NCBI GenBank assembly: GCA_948099385.1
Contig: CANUEZ040000159.1
Location: forward strand, 5,536,501-5,600,500
DNA: 64,000 bases
Direction: 5' to 3'
Source: Fasciola hepatica
Lineage: Eukaryota; Platyhelminthes; Trematoda; Plagiorchiida; Fasciolidae
In this document: positions 1-15,925 of the stretch, one piece after another
How the letters are laid out: each line of letters begins with the position of its first letter
Position numbering within the stretch: position 1 is the first letter of the stretch
The notes under the pieces: model-generated
The model's input: only the letters and a program-made list of their open reading frames with translations
Database searches by the model: none
Told to the model about the DNA's origin: nothing
Program-made: the position numbers and the translations under genes

Positions 1-104
1 CATCAGCTGCTAACTCAAACGTTTTGAAAACAGATAAAATTTCAAAGTCAAACTGTTCTCCACGCAAAAGTGATATAAAGTCAGATTTCCAGTGGTCACC
101 CTCA

Positions 105-210
105 GCTTCCTGATTATGTGATGATTGGCATTATATGTGGCTTTGCTAGTTTCGGTGCAACAAGTGCGAACGTTGTGGCGAGATAGAATATAAAGGTTAG
201 TGTGCAGATT
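105..210 (+). pseudogene. gag zinc-knuckle remnant (gypsy A)
   Basis: Translation of this stretch gives cysteine and histidine spacing like paired retroviral-type zinc knuckles (C..C....H....C followed by C..C), containing the segment RCNKCERCGEIEY. One in-frame stop interrupts it. Such knuckles bind element RNA during packaging. Position just upstream of the protease/RT remnant supports the call. The match is by pattern only and the flanking capsid region is outside the window. Confidence 0.45.
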
Positions 211-529
211 TATGTAGGCTAACAAGTCGCTTTGGATCGCAGTCATTTGAATCCAGAGGACAACCTAACATTGCGTTTACCGAGTTCGACGAAAGAGTGC
301 GTCAGTATATAATTACATCACCCGCTGGATTAATAGGTCTTTTTTGCCCTCGTAAATCGATACCACCTCGGACATTACCATCATTTCGAAATCTACCTGG
401 CGAAGTATTGGCAGCCCTACACTTGAACCCACGAGCTGTGCAGCTCGCGATGCCTCAGAACAGCCCATTTCATTTCGTGATTTTCATGGCACTGGTATTT
501 GTTACGCTGCATCTTCAAACGACCTGAAC

Positions 530-1560
530 CTACCAGGAATTGGCTCAATAGAACAACTGCATCATTGGGATGTCCCTAGTAGTTCAGTTTGTAATTCAAC
601 CACCTCATCTTTACCCCATTTTCCATCCACTATCGGTGTCGCAACTGTCGATTTAAAATCACAGAAAGACATTGCGTCAGCCTTAGAAGCAAAACATTCA
701 GACATTTTCAAACCCAGCTACCGTTCATTTCGGGCAACCATCAATCATGCACTGGTCCATGCACAAAAGCAGAAACAGGTCTGTACATAGTTCCAGGGAA
801 CATCCATTTTACATCCCAAAAGACCTGTCCCCTATGCAGCCACCCCACAAATTGACACCGACTTAGATTGTTTGGAACAGTTAAATGTAATAAGCAAAGT
901 CACCTATTCTTCTTGGGCCGCCCCAATAGTAGACGTTAGAAAGGCCAATGGCGATGTACCTATCTGTGGCGATTTCTCAACCGGTTTAAAAGACGCACTC
1001 CAGAAGCATCAGTACCTACTACCCGTCCCTGAACACCTTTTTGTCAAACTAAATGGAGGCAATGTGTTTTCTAAACTAGACTTCTCGGATGCCTACCTGA
1101 AAATAATAGTGGAAGACTCTTGCAAGGAACTACTGACAATTAAAACCCACAGGGGGTTGTATCAGTACAATCTGCGTGCTTTCGACGTTAAAGGAGCATC
1201 AGCGATTTTCCAACAAACTATAGACACAATGCTGAGTTGTTTATCCTAAGCTATGGCACATGTGGACGACATTATTACTGTCAGCACTTCTGTGGGTGAG
1301 CATCGAGCAAATGTGGACGGGGTTTCCGGACACACTCAGTCATACGGCTGCAGTCTTCAATCATAAAAAATGTGTGTTTCTGCTACCGCGTATCAGTCAC
1401 CTTGGGGCTATAATAGGCGATAAGGGTCGGCGTTCGGATCCAAATAAGATAGACGCAATTCATAATTTGCCTGCTCCCACTAAAAATGACAAAGCTTCAG
1501 TCTTTCCTGGGCATGGTATATTACTACGACAGTTTCGTACTAAATGCGCAGCGGTTGCAT
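530..1560 (+). pseudogene. gypsy A reverse transcriptase domain, broken
   Basis: The linker before RT (SALEAKHSDIFKPS, about 680-722) is followed by an RT N-terminus containing SSWAAPIVDVRKANG and KLDFSDAYLKI, where the first catalytic Asp lies in the LDFSDAY motif. The second catalytic box reads HVDDIIT at about 1260-1280, so the usual aromatic residue is His but both Asp are kept. A stop at 1247 separates the two parts, and another frame change follows. RT copies element RNA into cDNA in cytoplasmic particles; this copy cannot make a continuous protein. Further RT thumb sequence (NHKKCVFLLPRISHLG) runs to about 1450. Confidence 0.85.
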
Positions 1561-1639
1561 AAACGATCTCTTAAAAAAGGACATCAAAAGATTTTCGTCA
1601 CCATGCTGCCAAGACGCGTTTGAGAGGATCAAGGAAATA

Positions 1640-2235
1640 CTTACATCCGATATCGTGTTAACGCAGTACAATCCAAAACTCTGTCATTGTTGCCGCGGAG
1701 GTTAATGACTACGGCTTAGGTTCAGTTCTGTTACACAAATTTCCAGATGACAGTTAGAAAGCAACATGTCACGTGTCTCGTGTATTTACCACTGCTGAAA
1801 AAATAGATCCAAATCGAAGAAGAGGGGTTGGCCATATTGTTTGCCGTTAAAAGGCTTCACAAAACGTTGTACGAAGGCCACTTTACATTGTGCACAGACC
1901 ACAAACCAGTACCCACTATTTTCTCATCCAGGCAAGAGTTACCTGTTCATAAGGCGAACAGACTACAGCACCGGGATGCTATGCCAATTGATTGTGACTT
2001 TAACATACAGTACATACGAATAGATAGCTTTGGACACCCTGATTTCCTGTCGCTCCTGATAGTGTACAGTATACGGAGCAAATCAGACGATGGTGTGAAC
2101 ATTTCAGCGACAAATGTGGACTCAAATTTCCAACACGTATTTCACCGTTCCACACACAATCTGTCAGTAACGTTCGGTTCTATCCGCAAATCAATTAAAA
2201 TTGACCCCACGATACGGCGCGTGATGTCTTACTGA
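1640..2235 (+). pseudogene. gypsy A RNase H domain, broken
   Basis: The open stretch from 1828 carries AILFAVKRLHKTLYEGHF followed by LCTDHKPVPTIF, the TDHKPL-type signature of gypsy RNase H (the Asp of TDH is a catalytic residue). The preceding part, with the first catalytic Asp region, is in other frames at 1640-1800. The enzyme would degrade the RNA strand of the RNA-DNA hybrid during reverse transcription. It sits directly between RT and integrase, as expected. Stops and frameshifts make it non-functional. Confidence 0.8.
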
Positions 2236-2359
2236 AGAGAAGTTTGGCCAACCAACGTTGCGGACCCTGAAACTTGACAGAAAAAAACACTCACTATAGT
2301 AAGTGACGGCCTGATGTTGTCCCACCGTACGATAATTCCACAATGCCTTCGAACCAAGG

Positions 2360-3152
2360 TCCTTCACACACGGGCCGTCCAGGGATGGCTCGAATGAAAG
2401 CCATCTCGCGCTACTCGCGTACTGGCCTAAGATTGATTCAGAAATTGTTGAACTTGTCCGCAGGAGCTATCAATGCGCGCTACCGACTGAAACACCTGTA
2501 AAATGTGAGCTTCCCACATAGCCTGCACCTGCTGGCCCTTGGGTGCAAATCCACTTAGACTACGCCAGACCTGGGAGTAATAAGTACTTTCTAATCGTGG
2601 TTGACGCATATTCTAAATGGCCTGAAATATATTCAATAATCCAAGAATCCAAATCCACTAGAGTAACCGCACTCTTTCGCCTCTTCTCTCATTTCGGCGT
2701 TCCCAAAAGTGTTGTTACCGCTAAAGGTGAGCAGTTCAGTAAAGTTTAAACGGCTTTGCGACAGTATGTGTACATGTCATGTGCATGTTCCCGTATATTA
2801 TCCCCAGTTCAACGGGCTGGCTGAAAGATTCGTAGACACCTTCAAGAGAGTTATCCAGAAATTGAAGGGGAAAAGAGGCCTACCGTTCATTTTGGATACT
2901 TCCTTATGGACCTATCACTTGACACCTAACCCAGCGGAACTGTTTTTGGGACAAAATATGAAAACATCACCAGCTACTTCAGTTGAACCCAGTACTCCTA
3001 TAATGGAAACTCAGTATAATCGGAACCAAGGAGAAAAGAAACGGTTTTTCAAAACTGGTCTATGTGCTTTTGTTCAGTGGACGTCAAAGGAAATGGATTC
3101 CTGGCGTTGGTCAGCTTCCGGTTGGCAATATCCTGTGAGCAGTCAGAGGTAA
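2360..3152 (+). pseudogene. gypsy A integrase, broken and missing a catalytic Asp
   Basis: An H2C2-finger remnant (AYWPKIDSEIVELVRRSYQC, one Cys replaced by Ser) precedes the integrase core. The core has IHLDYARPG (first Asp), VDAYSKWPEI, then SVVTAKGEQFS where families normally have a T-D-N-G block; the second catalytic Asp is thus replaced. The last part, NGLAERFVDTFKR at about 2810-2850, keeps the third catalytic Glu. A stop at 2747 and a frame change split the domain. Integrase inserts cDNA into the host chromosome; loss of the central Asp makes this copy inactive. Sequence after about 2900 is the diverse C-terminal region. Confidence 0.85.
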
Positions 3153-3195
3153 TAGGCAAACCTGGATAAGGCAACGTTAACCATCTAAGGTACCG

Positions 3196-3565
3196 ATGTA
3201 CATCCGAAACTTACCTTCACTCTGTCAAAAACAGCCACTTGAAGTATTGTCAAACATACGTGCACTTTCACAACGGCTTGGTGATAATTCTGAAACTGAT
3301 ACCCAGCCATCCCTAGAGCTCAGGCATTCGACACTATCACGTGCATTTATTCAAAGGTTGAACATTCCGCCCCAGGAAAAAAACATGTGACTCCTCCTTC
3401 CGGATGAAGGTATCACAGGGGAATTCGCATAAGCAGTTATCAAACATTGGTTTCGTATTACCTTGTTTGTCATGACCATTTTGTTCAGCTGATATTTAAT
3501 CGGTAGGTTAGTGTCGCCCGGCTTGTTGTGTGTGCCACTGTGCGCTCAGCTGTTTGAGGTAACCA
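3196..3565 (+). other. Tail of gypsy A and unassigned sequence
   Basis: A short open stretch (3196-3390) continues the C-terminal tail of the gypsy A polyprotein, rich in Ser, Gln and Leu, without a known domain. The remainder to 3565 shows no coding similarity and no LTR that I could pair with another copy in the window. Confidence 0.4.
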
Positions 3566-4440
3566 TTGACACCTGCGGTAGGGGTTATTGAAAACGTGCG
3601 TTTTGCGTTTGATATCCTAACTGGCAAGCCTGCTGGACTCAATATAATCACTGCAGCTTTCACACCAAGGCAGTATAAATCACAAGCGGCGGAGATAGTA
3701 TTGGGGCCGTCAACCAGAAAGACATTCTTGATCCTTGGTGATAAAGTAATGATTATTAATTTGCAAAATAATGGAGTTTCTGCTACGAGGACTACATCCC
3801 AATTCGATTTAGGGAGGACGCAAGTTTACAAGATTGTGAGAAATGATACCAGCATCAAAAATAGTTGTGGTCAAGAAACTTCAAGTCGGCGAAAAACTAG
3901 TCATTAACATTTCCTTTATTTCAATGATGTCAACAGCGCCAAGTATGACTCGTGTATCACTGATCGTCGTACTTATCTTCTGGTAACAGGAATGTTGCTG
4001 CAGAAGCCGGCAATGGTGTTGGCTCGTAATACAGAGTATAATAGCTTTCGTACCAGTAAAGCCTTTTTGTACAAATCCCAAACGTGTCATAGAACTAGCT
4101 CAAGACTACTGAATGACGAGGCCTCAGAATTTTCAATTAGAGGCGTATTTAATCTTCTGAAACGCGTAACCAAGTTTTACAAAGGATTAAGAATTAAAGA
4201 GCATTTTAACTCTAATGAGACTTCTTTATTTTAGAGTCGGTTCAAAACGCGGCTTGGTCGTGAAAGGGGGACCCATGCAGTTATTTATTACTTCTCTGTC
4301 AGAGGAAGAAACCAAGCGTATGACAGATCCAAACATATTACCCTAAGAAAGATACAATGACGAAAAAAAGATTGCTGAGCGCAAAACGGTTCCGGCGAGG
4401 AGTGAAATTCAAGCCGTAGAACTACTGCGAAAAACTGTAT
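3566..4440 (+). pseudogene. pogo/Tigger-type (CENP-B-like) transposase remnant
   Basis: The first part contains a psq/CENP-B-N type helix-turn-helix: LGDKVMIINLQNNGVSATRT then FDLGRTQVYKIVRND, matching the pattern (E/D)K...I..L..G.S......FG..++QV..I.+N of pogo-family transposases. After a frameshift (3907-3990) the second DNA-binding helix region follows (SKAFLYKSQTCHR), and then HFNSNETSLF at about 4203-4232. Active relatives have F/Y-N-A-D-E-T-G-L-F here, with the Asp as the first catalytic residue; this copy has Asn. A weak continuation (GRNQAYDRSKHITL) runs past a stop. Element ends and TA target sites were not resolved. The family call is from motif recognition; the protein is dead. Confidence 0.65.
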
Positions 4441-9289
<4,849 letters not shown>

Positions 9290-10340
9290 TCAAGAAATAT
9301 CCCTTCTTGCAGTGTTGTTCAAAACTTCACGAAAAAATAAATATAAAACCCTGATGAGCTATTGCAACAAAAGCACTGATTCTGTCACAAGTTATCTCAT
9401 CGCTGCTTATAGCTAAGTGCGGCTGGAGAAATCGAACAGTTGATTAGTGAATGAGCGTCGAACATTGTCCAAGGTTATTCCATCAATTTGACGAGTATTG
9501 TACAAAACTGTAGTACAATACTCTAGGCAAGGTTTTGCATAGAACAAATTGGATGCTTCACACTAGCGGCTTGGAAAGATAGACTTTTTGATGATTTTAG
9601 AATGCACGAGTGATGCAGCCCAAGGCTTATTACTGGTGGGTTATTGGTAATGGGTCAGTTGTGAACCAGAGAAGGGTTCTGAGTGAATTGAAAAAGTAGT
9701 CATTAAATTGGTTTCCTCAGCTGTGAGTTCCAATTTCCAGGAACTACACCATCGCTAAAGGCATTCTAAATCATTGTTTATTAGGGTTGACGTCTTAAAA
9801 CCTGAGGTGAAAATTCGTATACTACTTGTAAATTGCCAGCGAATAGAAACGAAATACCATGGATTACTGCTTCGAAGACATCATTTTTGTGCATTAGGAA
9901 TAAAAGTGAGCCTAGCACATTCGCTCGAATGACTCTACTAGTGACACTGGAGGGCTGGGAAAGATGGTCATCAATCGATACAATTTGAATTGGATTGGAA
10001 AGATAGAAGGAAAAACAGTTGAGGGTCGGGGCTTAAAGCCCGTAGTCTTCAAGTTCAATCACGAGTCGCGAGTCAGAGAGATGGTCAAATGCCTCAGTTA
10101 TATCCATAAAAATGAAAACAAAAACTTCCTATTATCTGCGGCTTTAGTAATGTAGTCGTGTAAGTCAAATTGGCAAGTATTACAAGACCGAGCTTTCAGA
10201 AAGCTATGTTGGCCTTTGTGTATGAGGTAGTGGGATATTACATACTCGGGAAGGCGCGTTTTTACTAAGCGTTCATGTAGCATGGATACTAAAAGTGTGG
10301 GGTAATGGGGCGGTAATTTGGGGGATTAATCAGAAGGCCA
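9290..10340 (-). pseudogene. Decayed CR1/Jockey-like LINE reverse transcriptase
   Basis: Reading the minus strand downward, the clearest part (10283-10098) has HERLVKTRLPEYVISHYLIH, then HSFLKARSCNTCQFDL and DYITKAAD, which match the RT fingers block 'RL..YL..N.LI...QHGF...RSC.T.L'. Further on is SLLFLMHKND followed by FLFAGNLQ (about 9925-9855), where active LINEs have (F/Y)ADD: both catalytic Asp are gone. The C-terminal connection region follows at about 9560-9430 (LEYCTTVLYNTRQID, VRRSFTNQLFDF). Many stops and frame changes are present. It is related to the LINE at 52.1-53.5 kb but far older. No ORF1 or endonuclease was found upstream. Confidence 0.75.
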
Positions 10341-10949
10341 TTTTTGTAGAGGGGATAATGGTAGAGGTTTTCCATTTCGATGAAAAATACCATATTTCAA
10401 GGACAGATTTAATATATTCTGAAATAATACTGTAAGATCAGTGTGACCAAATCAAAATAGAGCCGGCGGGATTTCTTCCAGATTGGATTGTTGCATAACG
10501 TATCAGACACTTCAAGGATCGAAAATTCTACGTTGGGAAAGTGGACTTAGTAAAGGGAGTTAGTGAGGTGCAAATGAGACCACAATCAGTAGCCAATGAA
10601 GAGGAGAAGACCGAGTTAAAAGCCTTAGCAAATGAAACGGGAGTACTTGCGTGTGTGATTTTGTAGCTTTAAATAAGGGATACGGTGACGAGGGTCGGAG
10701 TTTCTGTCCTTTATTATTCATAAACCCACGAGTAGCTCATCCGGTCGACTAAGGGCAGAAGTTTCCCCCCAAGCAGCATAATACCCAACGCTGTTCGCCG
10801 AATGCTGGAATAAAAGGACTCCTAACGTTCCTCGAAAAACTGCATAGGTGTTGTTGAAACCCCACAATAAATATAATAATGATAAAATTATCACAATATT
10901 TATCAGTATAAATCTGCATTGCAAAAATAGAACGTTTTTGTAATGGTTC
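10341..10949. other. No recognisable gene
   Basis: Possible further upstream decay of the LINE on the minus strand, but no motif supports it. The 84-codon minus frame at 10718-10972 has no family resemblance. Confidence 0.4.
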
Positions 10950-11360
10950 AGATTGTTTTGCAACAGTCCCACTGCATACGGTGAAGAGTTAACGTTTACT
11001 AATATCGATCCCTTTTGAAAATATCGAAAAATTATTCGGCTGAATTTGTAGCGGCAGTGAAGAAAAAAGAAAAATATGATTCATGGGATGCGTATAAAAT
11101 ACTCTGAAGGCATATGGAATTTTATTGCGGAGAATCGTTGATGCGAGCATTTTTTGTATTACCACCAACGCAGCAAATCAGATAGTGTAGCATTTCTAAT
11201 GCCATAATTGTTTTCTGTCACTCATCGGGAACTGTAGATGTAACATAATGTGGTAAATAACAAACTGATGGACGAGGTCGTGTTAGAAAGAACACCTGCT
11301 GCATGCTTCAGCGATTAGGTGATTGGCTGGTTTCCAACATATCGTTGCGATCCAAAATTC
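10950..11360 (+). repeat. Ancient dispersed repeat, copy 1 (partner 13645-14085)
   Basis: This interval and 13645-14085 align in the same orientation by eye with many shared blocks, for example 'catttctaatgccata' versus 'cctctctaacaccata', both followed by a pyrimidine-rich stretch and 'tcactcatcg', and 'tgctgcatgcttcag' versus 'tgctacatacttcag'. The two are strongly diverged, roughly two thirds identical in the best blocks. No protein family is recognisable. It is probably part of an old non-autonomous element that also includes the next repeat block downstream. Confidence 0.6.
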
Positions 11361-11607
11361 TTCTTTACCCTTCCACCAACAAGAACGTTCCAAAGTGAAC
11401 AATTCAATCTCACAGTGAAAATTTCATTTTCGGATCAACATTCATCCTGACCAGCTCATCAAGGAACGCCGATGCATACATCACGGCTTCCGTCGTGTCC
11501 TACTTGCAAAACGGTCATCTGAATTTTTAACTGACACGCTGCTAATCACTTAGGATTAGACTCATGATTTTTACAATTTAACTCAAAAGTCTTTATCAAG
11601 CTATCAT

Positions 11608-12070
11608 CCATCTCTGTTTGACAGCTTGATAAAGCTGAATCCATCCGATTAGCATCGAAAACATCATGACACTACACGGTTCCCGATAATTAAGAGAGAA
11701 AAAATGATGGTGTCAGAGAGGTTCCAGTATCTTATCCGTTGTGTGAGTGGTAATACTCATTATGGTTCACATCAGGAATCTTTCCTAAAAAGACATCATA
11801 TGCCTTCAAGGAACCTTATATGCACCAGACGGATCGGGATTTTCATTCTTCATTAGTGCGAAAATCACAACTTTTTAATTGTCCGATATATTCACAAAGG
11901 AAATAGTATTACCAATACAAACTTGCTACCGCATGCAATTAGGCTATCGGAAAGCAATCTGGACCACCGGGTTCATAACCTTGTAGACTTCTGAGGAGTT
12001 GACTACACATCGGTACCTATCTGTCGATAATCTCGGTTTCATTGCAACTTTTACTGGCAAGAATTTTGTC
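11608..12070 (+). repeat. 463-bp near-identical direct repeat, copy 1 (partner 17809-18271)
   Basis: The sequence from 'ccatctctgtttgacagc' to 'ctggcaagaatt' recurs at 17809-18271 with a constant offset of 6201 and only two or three substitutions. The upstream edge abuts the motif tatcatCCATCTCTG here and attttCCATCTCTG there. The last 75 bases of the unit form the outer end of the left arm of the palindrome at 11995-12396. No coding potential of note. Confidence 0.9.
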
Positions 12071-12094
12071 AGCATGCAAATATACGGCGTAGGC

Positions 12095-12160
12095 AACAAG
12101 GGTTTGAACCCACCTCGAAGGCGTACGTGTTACCACTACACCACCACGCATTGGCTACAT
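12095..12160 (-). ncRNA. tRNA-like SINE head, left arm (minus strand)
   Basis: This is the mirror copy of the right arm. On the minus strand the A box is at 12143-12133 and the B box at 12111-12101, here reading GGGTTCAAACC, one base closer to the tRNA consensus than in the right arm. The two transcription units would diverge from the central (TA)n tract. Confidence 0.6.
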
Positions 12161-12161
12161 T

Positions 12162-12230
<69 letters not shown>

Positions 12231-12232
<2 letters not shown>

Positions 12233-12300
12233 GTAGCCAATGCGTGGTGGTGTAGTGGTAACACGTACGCCTTCGAGGTGGATTCAAACCCTTGTTGCCT
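12231..12300 (+). ncRNA. tRNA-like SINE head, right arm (Pol III A and B boxes)
   Basis: An A-box-like block TGGTGTAGTGG lies at 12248-12258 and a B-box-like block GGATTCAAACC at 12280-12290. The D-arm can pair as GTGT...ACAC. Only about 21 bases separate the boxes, less than in a true tRNA, and no proper acceptor pairing is seen, so this is a tRNA-derived SINE head and not a working tRNA gene. Internal Pol III initiation would be expected just upstream, near 12235. Confidence 0.6.
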
Positions 12301-12396
12301 ACGCCGTATATTTGCATGCTGACAAAATTCTTGCCAGTAAAAGTTGCAATGAAACCGAGATTATCGACGGATAGGTACCGATATGTAGTCAACTCC

Positions 12397-13644
12397 TATA
12401 ATGTTAAGCGGAAAACGTACCACCCCGCTTTACAAAACGTTATCTTATGGATGAAGTAATTGAAAATCGTCTACCTTAACGAATAATTACGTTTTTTGGA
12501 AACGTTTGCGTCTTTATATACCTCTGTTGTGAGCATTTTGAATGGAGTCTAAGACATAAAACCTAGGACTATGCTAACAGCAAAAATAAATTAGATGTAC
12601 TCAGTTTCTTCTTTGTGTAAGCGCCAATTTTTATTAGCACGAAGTTAGTCACCTACAGGTTCCCGAATCATATTCCAGTTACATCCTGATCAGTCGTGCC
12701 ATACTCGTGCAATTGGGACTATCGTTCAACGGTATCATGCGTTGCTATCGATTACCTTCAAGAAGGCATATCGTAATCTATGGTCAGGGGAACAAACGAA
12801 GGTCACATGTGACGCTATTGCCACTAGCTTCTTGTATTCGGCTACCAAGACGAATGCTTCACAGCCATGGGTTCGCCACAAAATCGTTCAGATGAAGGGA
12901 GATGTGAGATCACGAACGGGTTAACGCGGCTTTCAGCTGTAAAACTCAGATAGTGACCTGGCCAAGCACATGAAATGGTACACCTCATATTTGAGACGAC
13001 ATCCGTGTACCGGCCTCTGGTAGTCGCTATGGTGATGCGGCCTACCCGGGAGAGATGCCCTCTGGTTCTATACAGTAGAATGAACTATTTTGTTTCGGAA
13101 ACAGTTCTTGATTAGTAATCAGAATGTGGCCCATATACAAACACGTCGCTTGCAATATTTATTCCACAGGTACCGTGGTAAGCAATGGACTCCTATTTTA
13201 TTTAGGCACATTTATTTTACTGGTCGCATCATATTCCCGATTGCAACAAGCAGATTCATGCGTATATTATCACGATAAAACAAGATCGTACGACTGTTTG
13301 ACTTTCATTAATGTATTTTTTTTTTTTTTGATTAATTTATATGTGATTTTTTAAGCCCCGAAAAAATTTTCGGAAATGTGTCCCAGCACATCTGAACCGC
13401 TTTCTACATCGGGCTACTTTTATCCTTCTCAGTAGGCAAGTTAGCGAATAGTCCTCTTGGGCTCAGAGAGGCCAGTCTGATTGCTTAGACCGTACATTTC
13501 GCACACTGAAGAAAATCCCCCCCCCCCCCTCCCGTAAAAGCTTACGTGAGCCAAGGTTACAAGCGGGAAAACACCAGCATGTGGTCGATTTCTCGGTGCT
13601 CTGCAAAGAGTTAGTTTAGTTTAAGTCTCAAGAAGCTAGTGGTC
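12397..13644. other. No recognisable gene
   Basis: Short frames only, with no family resemblance. A T run lies at about 13313-13329 and a 13-base C run at 13517-13529. Confidence 0.5.
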
Positions 13645-14085
13645 CAGATTGCTTTCGGACGGTTGCATTGTATGCGGTAACATGCTAACGTCATCAAAAC
13701 CGATTCCATCTGAATATACCAAACAATTAAAAATTTGAACATGTGGATCTTATAAAAGAATGAAAATTCGACCATACGGTACATATAAAATACCTTGAAA
13801 AGATGTAAATCTTATTGCAAAAGATCCCTGATGTGAACCTTTAGGAGTATTACTACTCAAACAGTGAATCGATGTTGTAGCCTCTCTAACACCATACTTT
13901 TTTTTCTATCACTCATCGAGAGCCACAACCATGTCATGACGTGTTAATTAATAAACCGATGAAATCAGTTATATCAGCAAAAAAACTTGCTACATACTTC
14001 AGTGACAAGCGGTATCCCACTGCCAACCAGAGATCAGTTAACCAACTGCAATACAACTAGTCGTTGCAGTCCAACCCACTGCTTA
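13645..14085 (+). repeat. Ancient dispersed repeat, copy 2 (partner 10950-11360)
   Basis: Diverged second copy of the repeat at 10950-11360, same orientation; shared blocks are listed there. Frequent small indels separate the two. Confidence 0.6.
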
Positions 14086-14169
14086 TTGTACGGCGTACTT
14101 GAATTCACGTTCGTTCTTACATACATGTTTTTGTTCGACTCGTGATGTTTAGCTTAGATCGATCCTTTG

Positions 14170-14580
14170 TTAATTAGCCAGATCAGCACCACAAATCCGA
14201 ATACGGGTTAAATGTGTATGTTGTGTTTGACCGTAATAATTTATTTCAAAAGGTCTCATCAAGTTGTCAAATAGGGATGGATGATAATCACTAAACACGC
14301 GGTGGTTCTGCCTTCCAATTGCCTTAGTGACTACTTTGGAAAACAATGAGGTTTGTTCTGTTAGGATGCACAAAAACAGCAATTACTGTATGCACGACCA
14401 TTTGTATGTACGCTGTGACTTTTGACATACTTCGTTTTGCTTCCTAATTAGCATTAGAACGCCGAAAGACTCAAAGGCGACACTGGCTGGTTGTAAAAGT
14501 TGGATAACTTGGTTTTCGTAGTGGTTTGTTGGAATTTCGCGACTTTTCCTGGCGATAAACTTTGCGCTCTTCCTCAAAAT
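14170..14580 (-). repeat. Diverged repeat with conserved coding-like block, copy 1
   Basis: The minus-strand translation contains RKSREIPTNHYENQVIQLLQ and FESFGVLMLIR (14577-14440), which match a plus-strand frame at about 17575-17720 (RKSNETSINCYENQVIQFLL, LESFGVLVLIR). Farther on, YHPSLFDNLMRPFEI (about 14285-14240) matches FPSLFDSLIKLNPSD at 17806-17850 and YHPSLFDSLIK near 11600-11640. Amino-acid similarity between copies of opposite orientation suggests the family once encoded a protein. I do not recognise the protein; no catalytic motif is visible. Confidence 0.5.
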
Positions 14581-15299
14581 TTAGATGGAATCTGGTAATC
14601 GGCTCATACTCCAGGAAGACTATCAATCCGCTTTCCAGGACACAAAAGAAAGGTGTTTAGGGCCACCCCATCTCGTAAGCGACCTCTCGTATAGCCTCTA
14701 AGAAAGTGGAACGTTGTATTAACCGAAGAGAAATAAATAACCTATCTGATAATTTTCAAAACATTGTGGGTTATCATGAACAAAGGGATTTTCCACGTAA
14801 CTGTCCGCAGTGTTCTGAGTGTATCCCCACCCCATCTCATTCAGCCTTCCCGAATGACGAGTTTACTCCGTGTAACAATCAGCTACACAGAGTTCAATCT
14901 CCGAACTGTCTTGGAGTGACGCTAAGCACTGATATTCTCATGTTGTCAGTTGTGTGCGAATTGTGCTGACTTCTCTTTCAAATCTGATAGCTCAGGCAAT
15001 TTCGGGTGACAATTATCAATACGCACTATCTCTGATGACACCGATATTACTGTAACTATGTGGACACGAAAACGTCATTCGTTGTTACCATGGCTTTTTA
15101 GTTTTTTGTTCTTTCTAAAATGTGGATTTAAATGCCTATAAAACGCGCTATATTAAGCCACTTGTGAAGCACTGGAAACAACGTTGTTTTCTACCGACTG
15201 TTCTGATCTTTCAGCCAGGTATTTTTCAATTAATTCTGCGTTGAATTTACGCTCACATTTCCTTCTGTTTCTGAACGCACTTTAGAAAACCTACTCCGT
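14581..15299. other. No recognisable gene
   Basis: Only short frames, the longest an 87-codon plus frame at 14706-14969 with no recognisable domain. Confidence 0.45.
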
Positions 15300-15925
15300 A
15301 TCGTCCTGGTAGTTGCACGCCACACACACGTTGCGAACATGTCACGTGAGATGTCCAAGAGCGTGGACGACTAAGACAAACCACGGACAAAGGCCTCAGC
15401 TCCATCCGGTAACGAAATGCAATCCACCTGTTGTTGAAACCCTGACGCGGGCCGCGGAGCAGACAGGCCTTGGGTGAAAGCTGGGTGACTGAGTGAGCGT
15501 ACCTGTGTACGTATGCACATGTGGACAATCTAGGACCAGTAGCGAAATTGCTTGCATGATTTACCTAGACTGAGTCTTCCTATCCACAACGGAGCACAAA
15601 TACTTCGTGCCTGAACGTGGGTGGTGCGCACGTGATTTGGCAATGATGCGTTCATCAAGGCGAATACAGCTCAACCTGCGTGGTTGACGTGTGCGTCAGT
15701 TACGACCCCTGACCAGCCCCGCTGCATTTTATTTTTGTTCCTAGCTTGTGCCCACGTGCGCAGGCACAGAGATGCGCTTACTCCGTCACCGAATTATCAC
15801 TCAAGGCTTGTCTGTTCTGTGGTCTTATTGATCGATAGACATGGACTACGTCTTAAAACACCTACCATCACCGGTTTGAATGACAGTTACAGAACGACGT
15901 ATTGGTCCCATTAGGGACCAAGACA
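15300..15925. repeat. Possible diverged inverted repeat pair
   Basis: The reverse complement of about 15445-15535 resembles 15750-15835 in blocks such as 'actcagtcaccc' versus 'actccgtcaccg' and 'caaggcctgtctg' versus 'caaggcttgtctg'. The similarity is interrupted and was judged by eye. It may mark two old inserts of one short element in opposite orientation. Confidence 0.35.

Larger units (their letters stand above)
1..3395 (+). mobile_element. Gypsy-type LTR retrotransposon remnant A (5' end outside window)
   Basis: Fragments of one gypsy-like polyprotein lie in order on the plus strand: a gag-type zinc knuckle, a protease-RT linker, reverse transcriptase, RNase H, the integrase H2C2 finger and core, and a C-terminal tail. 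Frames change repeatedly and are broken by stops, so nothing longer than about 150 codons is open. No LTR could be identified: the 5' end lies before base 1, and no second copy of the sequence after the last coding remnant was found. The order of domains (RT, RNase H, integrase) is that of Metaviridae/gypsy and excludes copia. This copy is clearly older than the gypsy element at 29.9-33.4 kb. Confidence 0.85.
11995..12396. repeat. Palindromic SINE pair around (TA)n
   Basis: Arms 11995-12160 and 12231-12396 are reverse complements of each other over 166 bp with very few mismatches; the coordinate sum is constant at 24391. The 70-base spacer is almost pure (TA)n. The arms give mirror-image 107-codon frames, which are artefacts. 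Each arm carries a tRNA-like internal promoter. The structure could extrude as a cruciform or form a long RNA hairpin. Confidence 0.93.

Noticed and set aside
12231..12310. Functional tRNA gene
   Set aside because: A and B boxes are present but too close together, no proper acceptor stem forms, and two mirror copies exist; a SINE head fits better.
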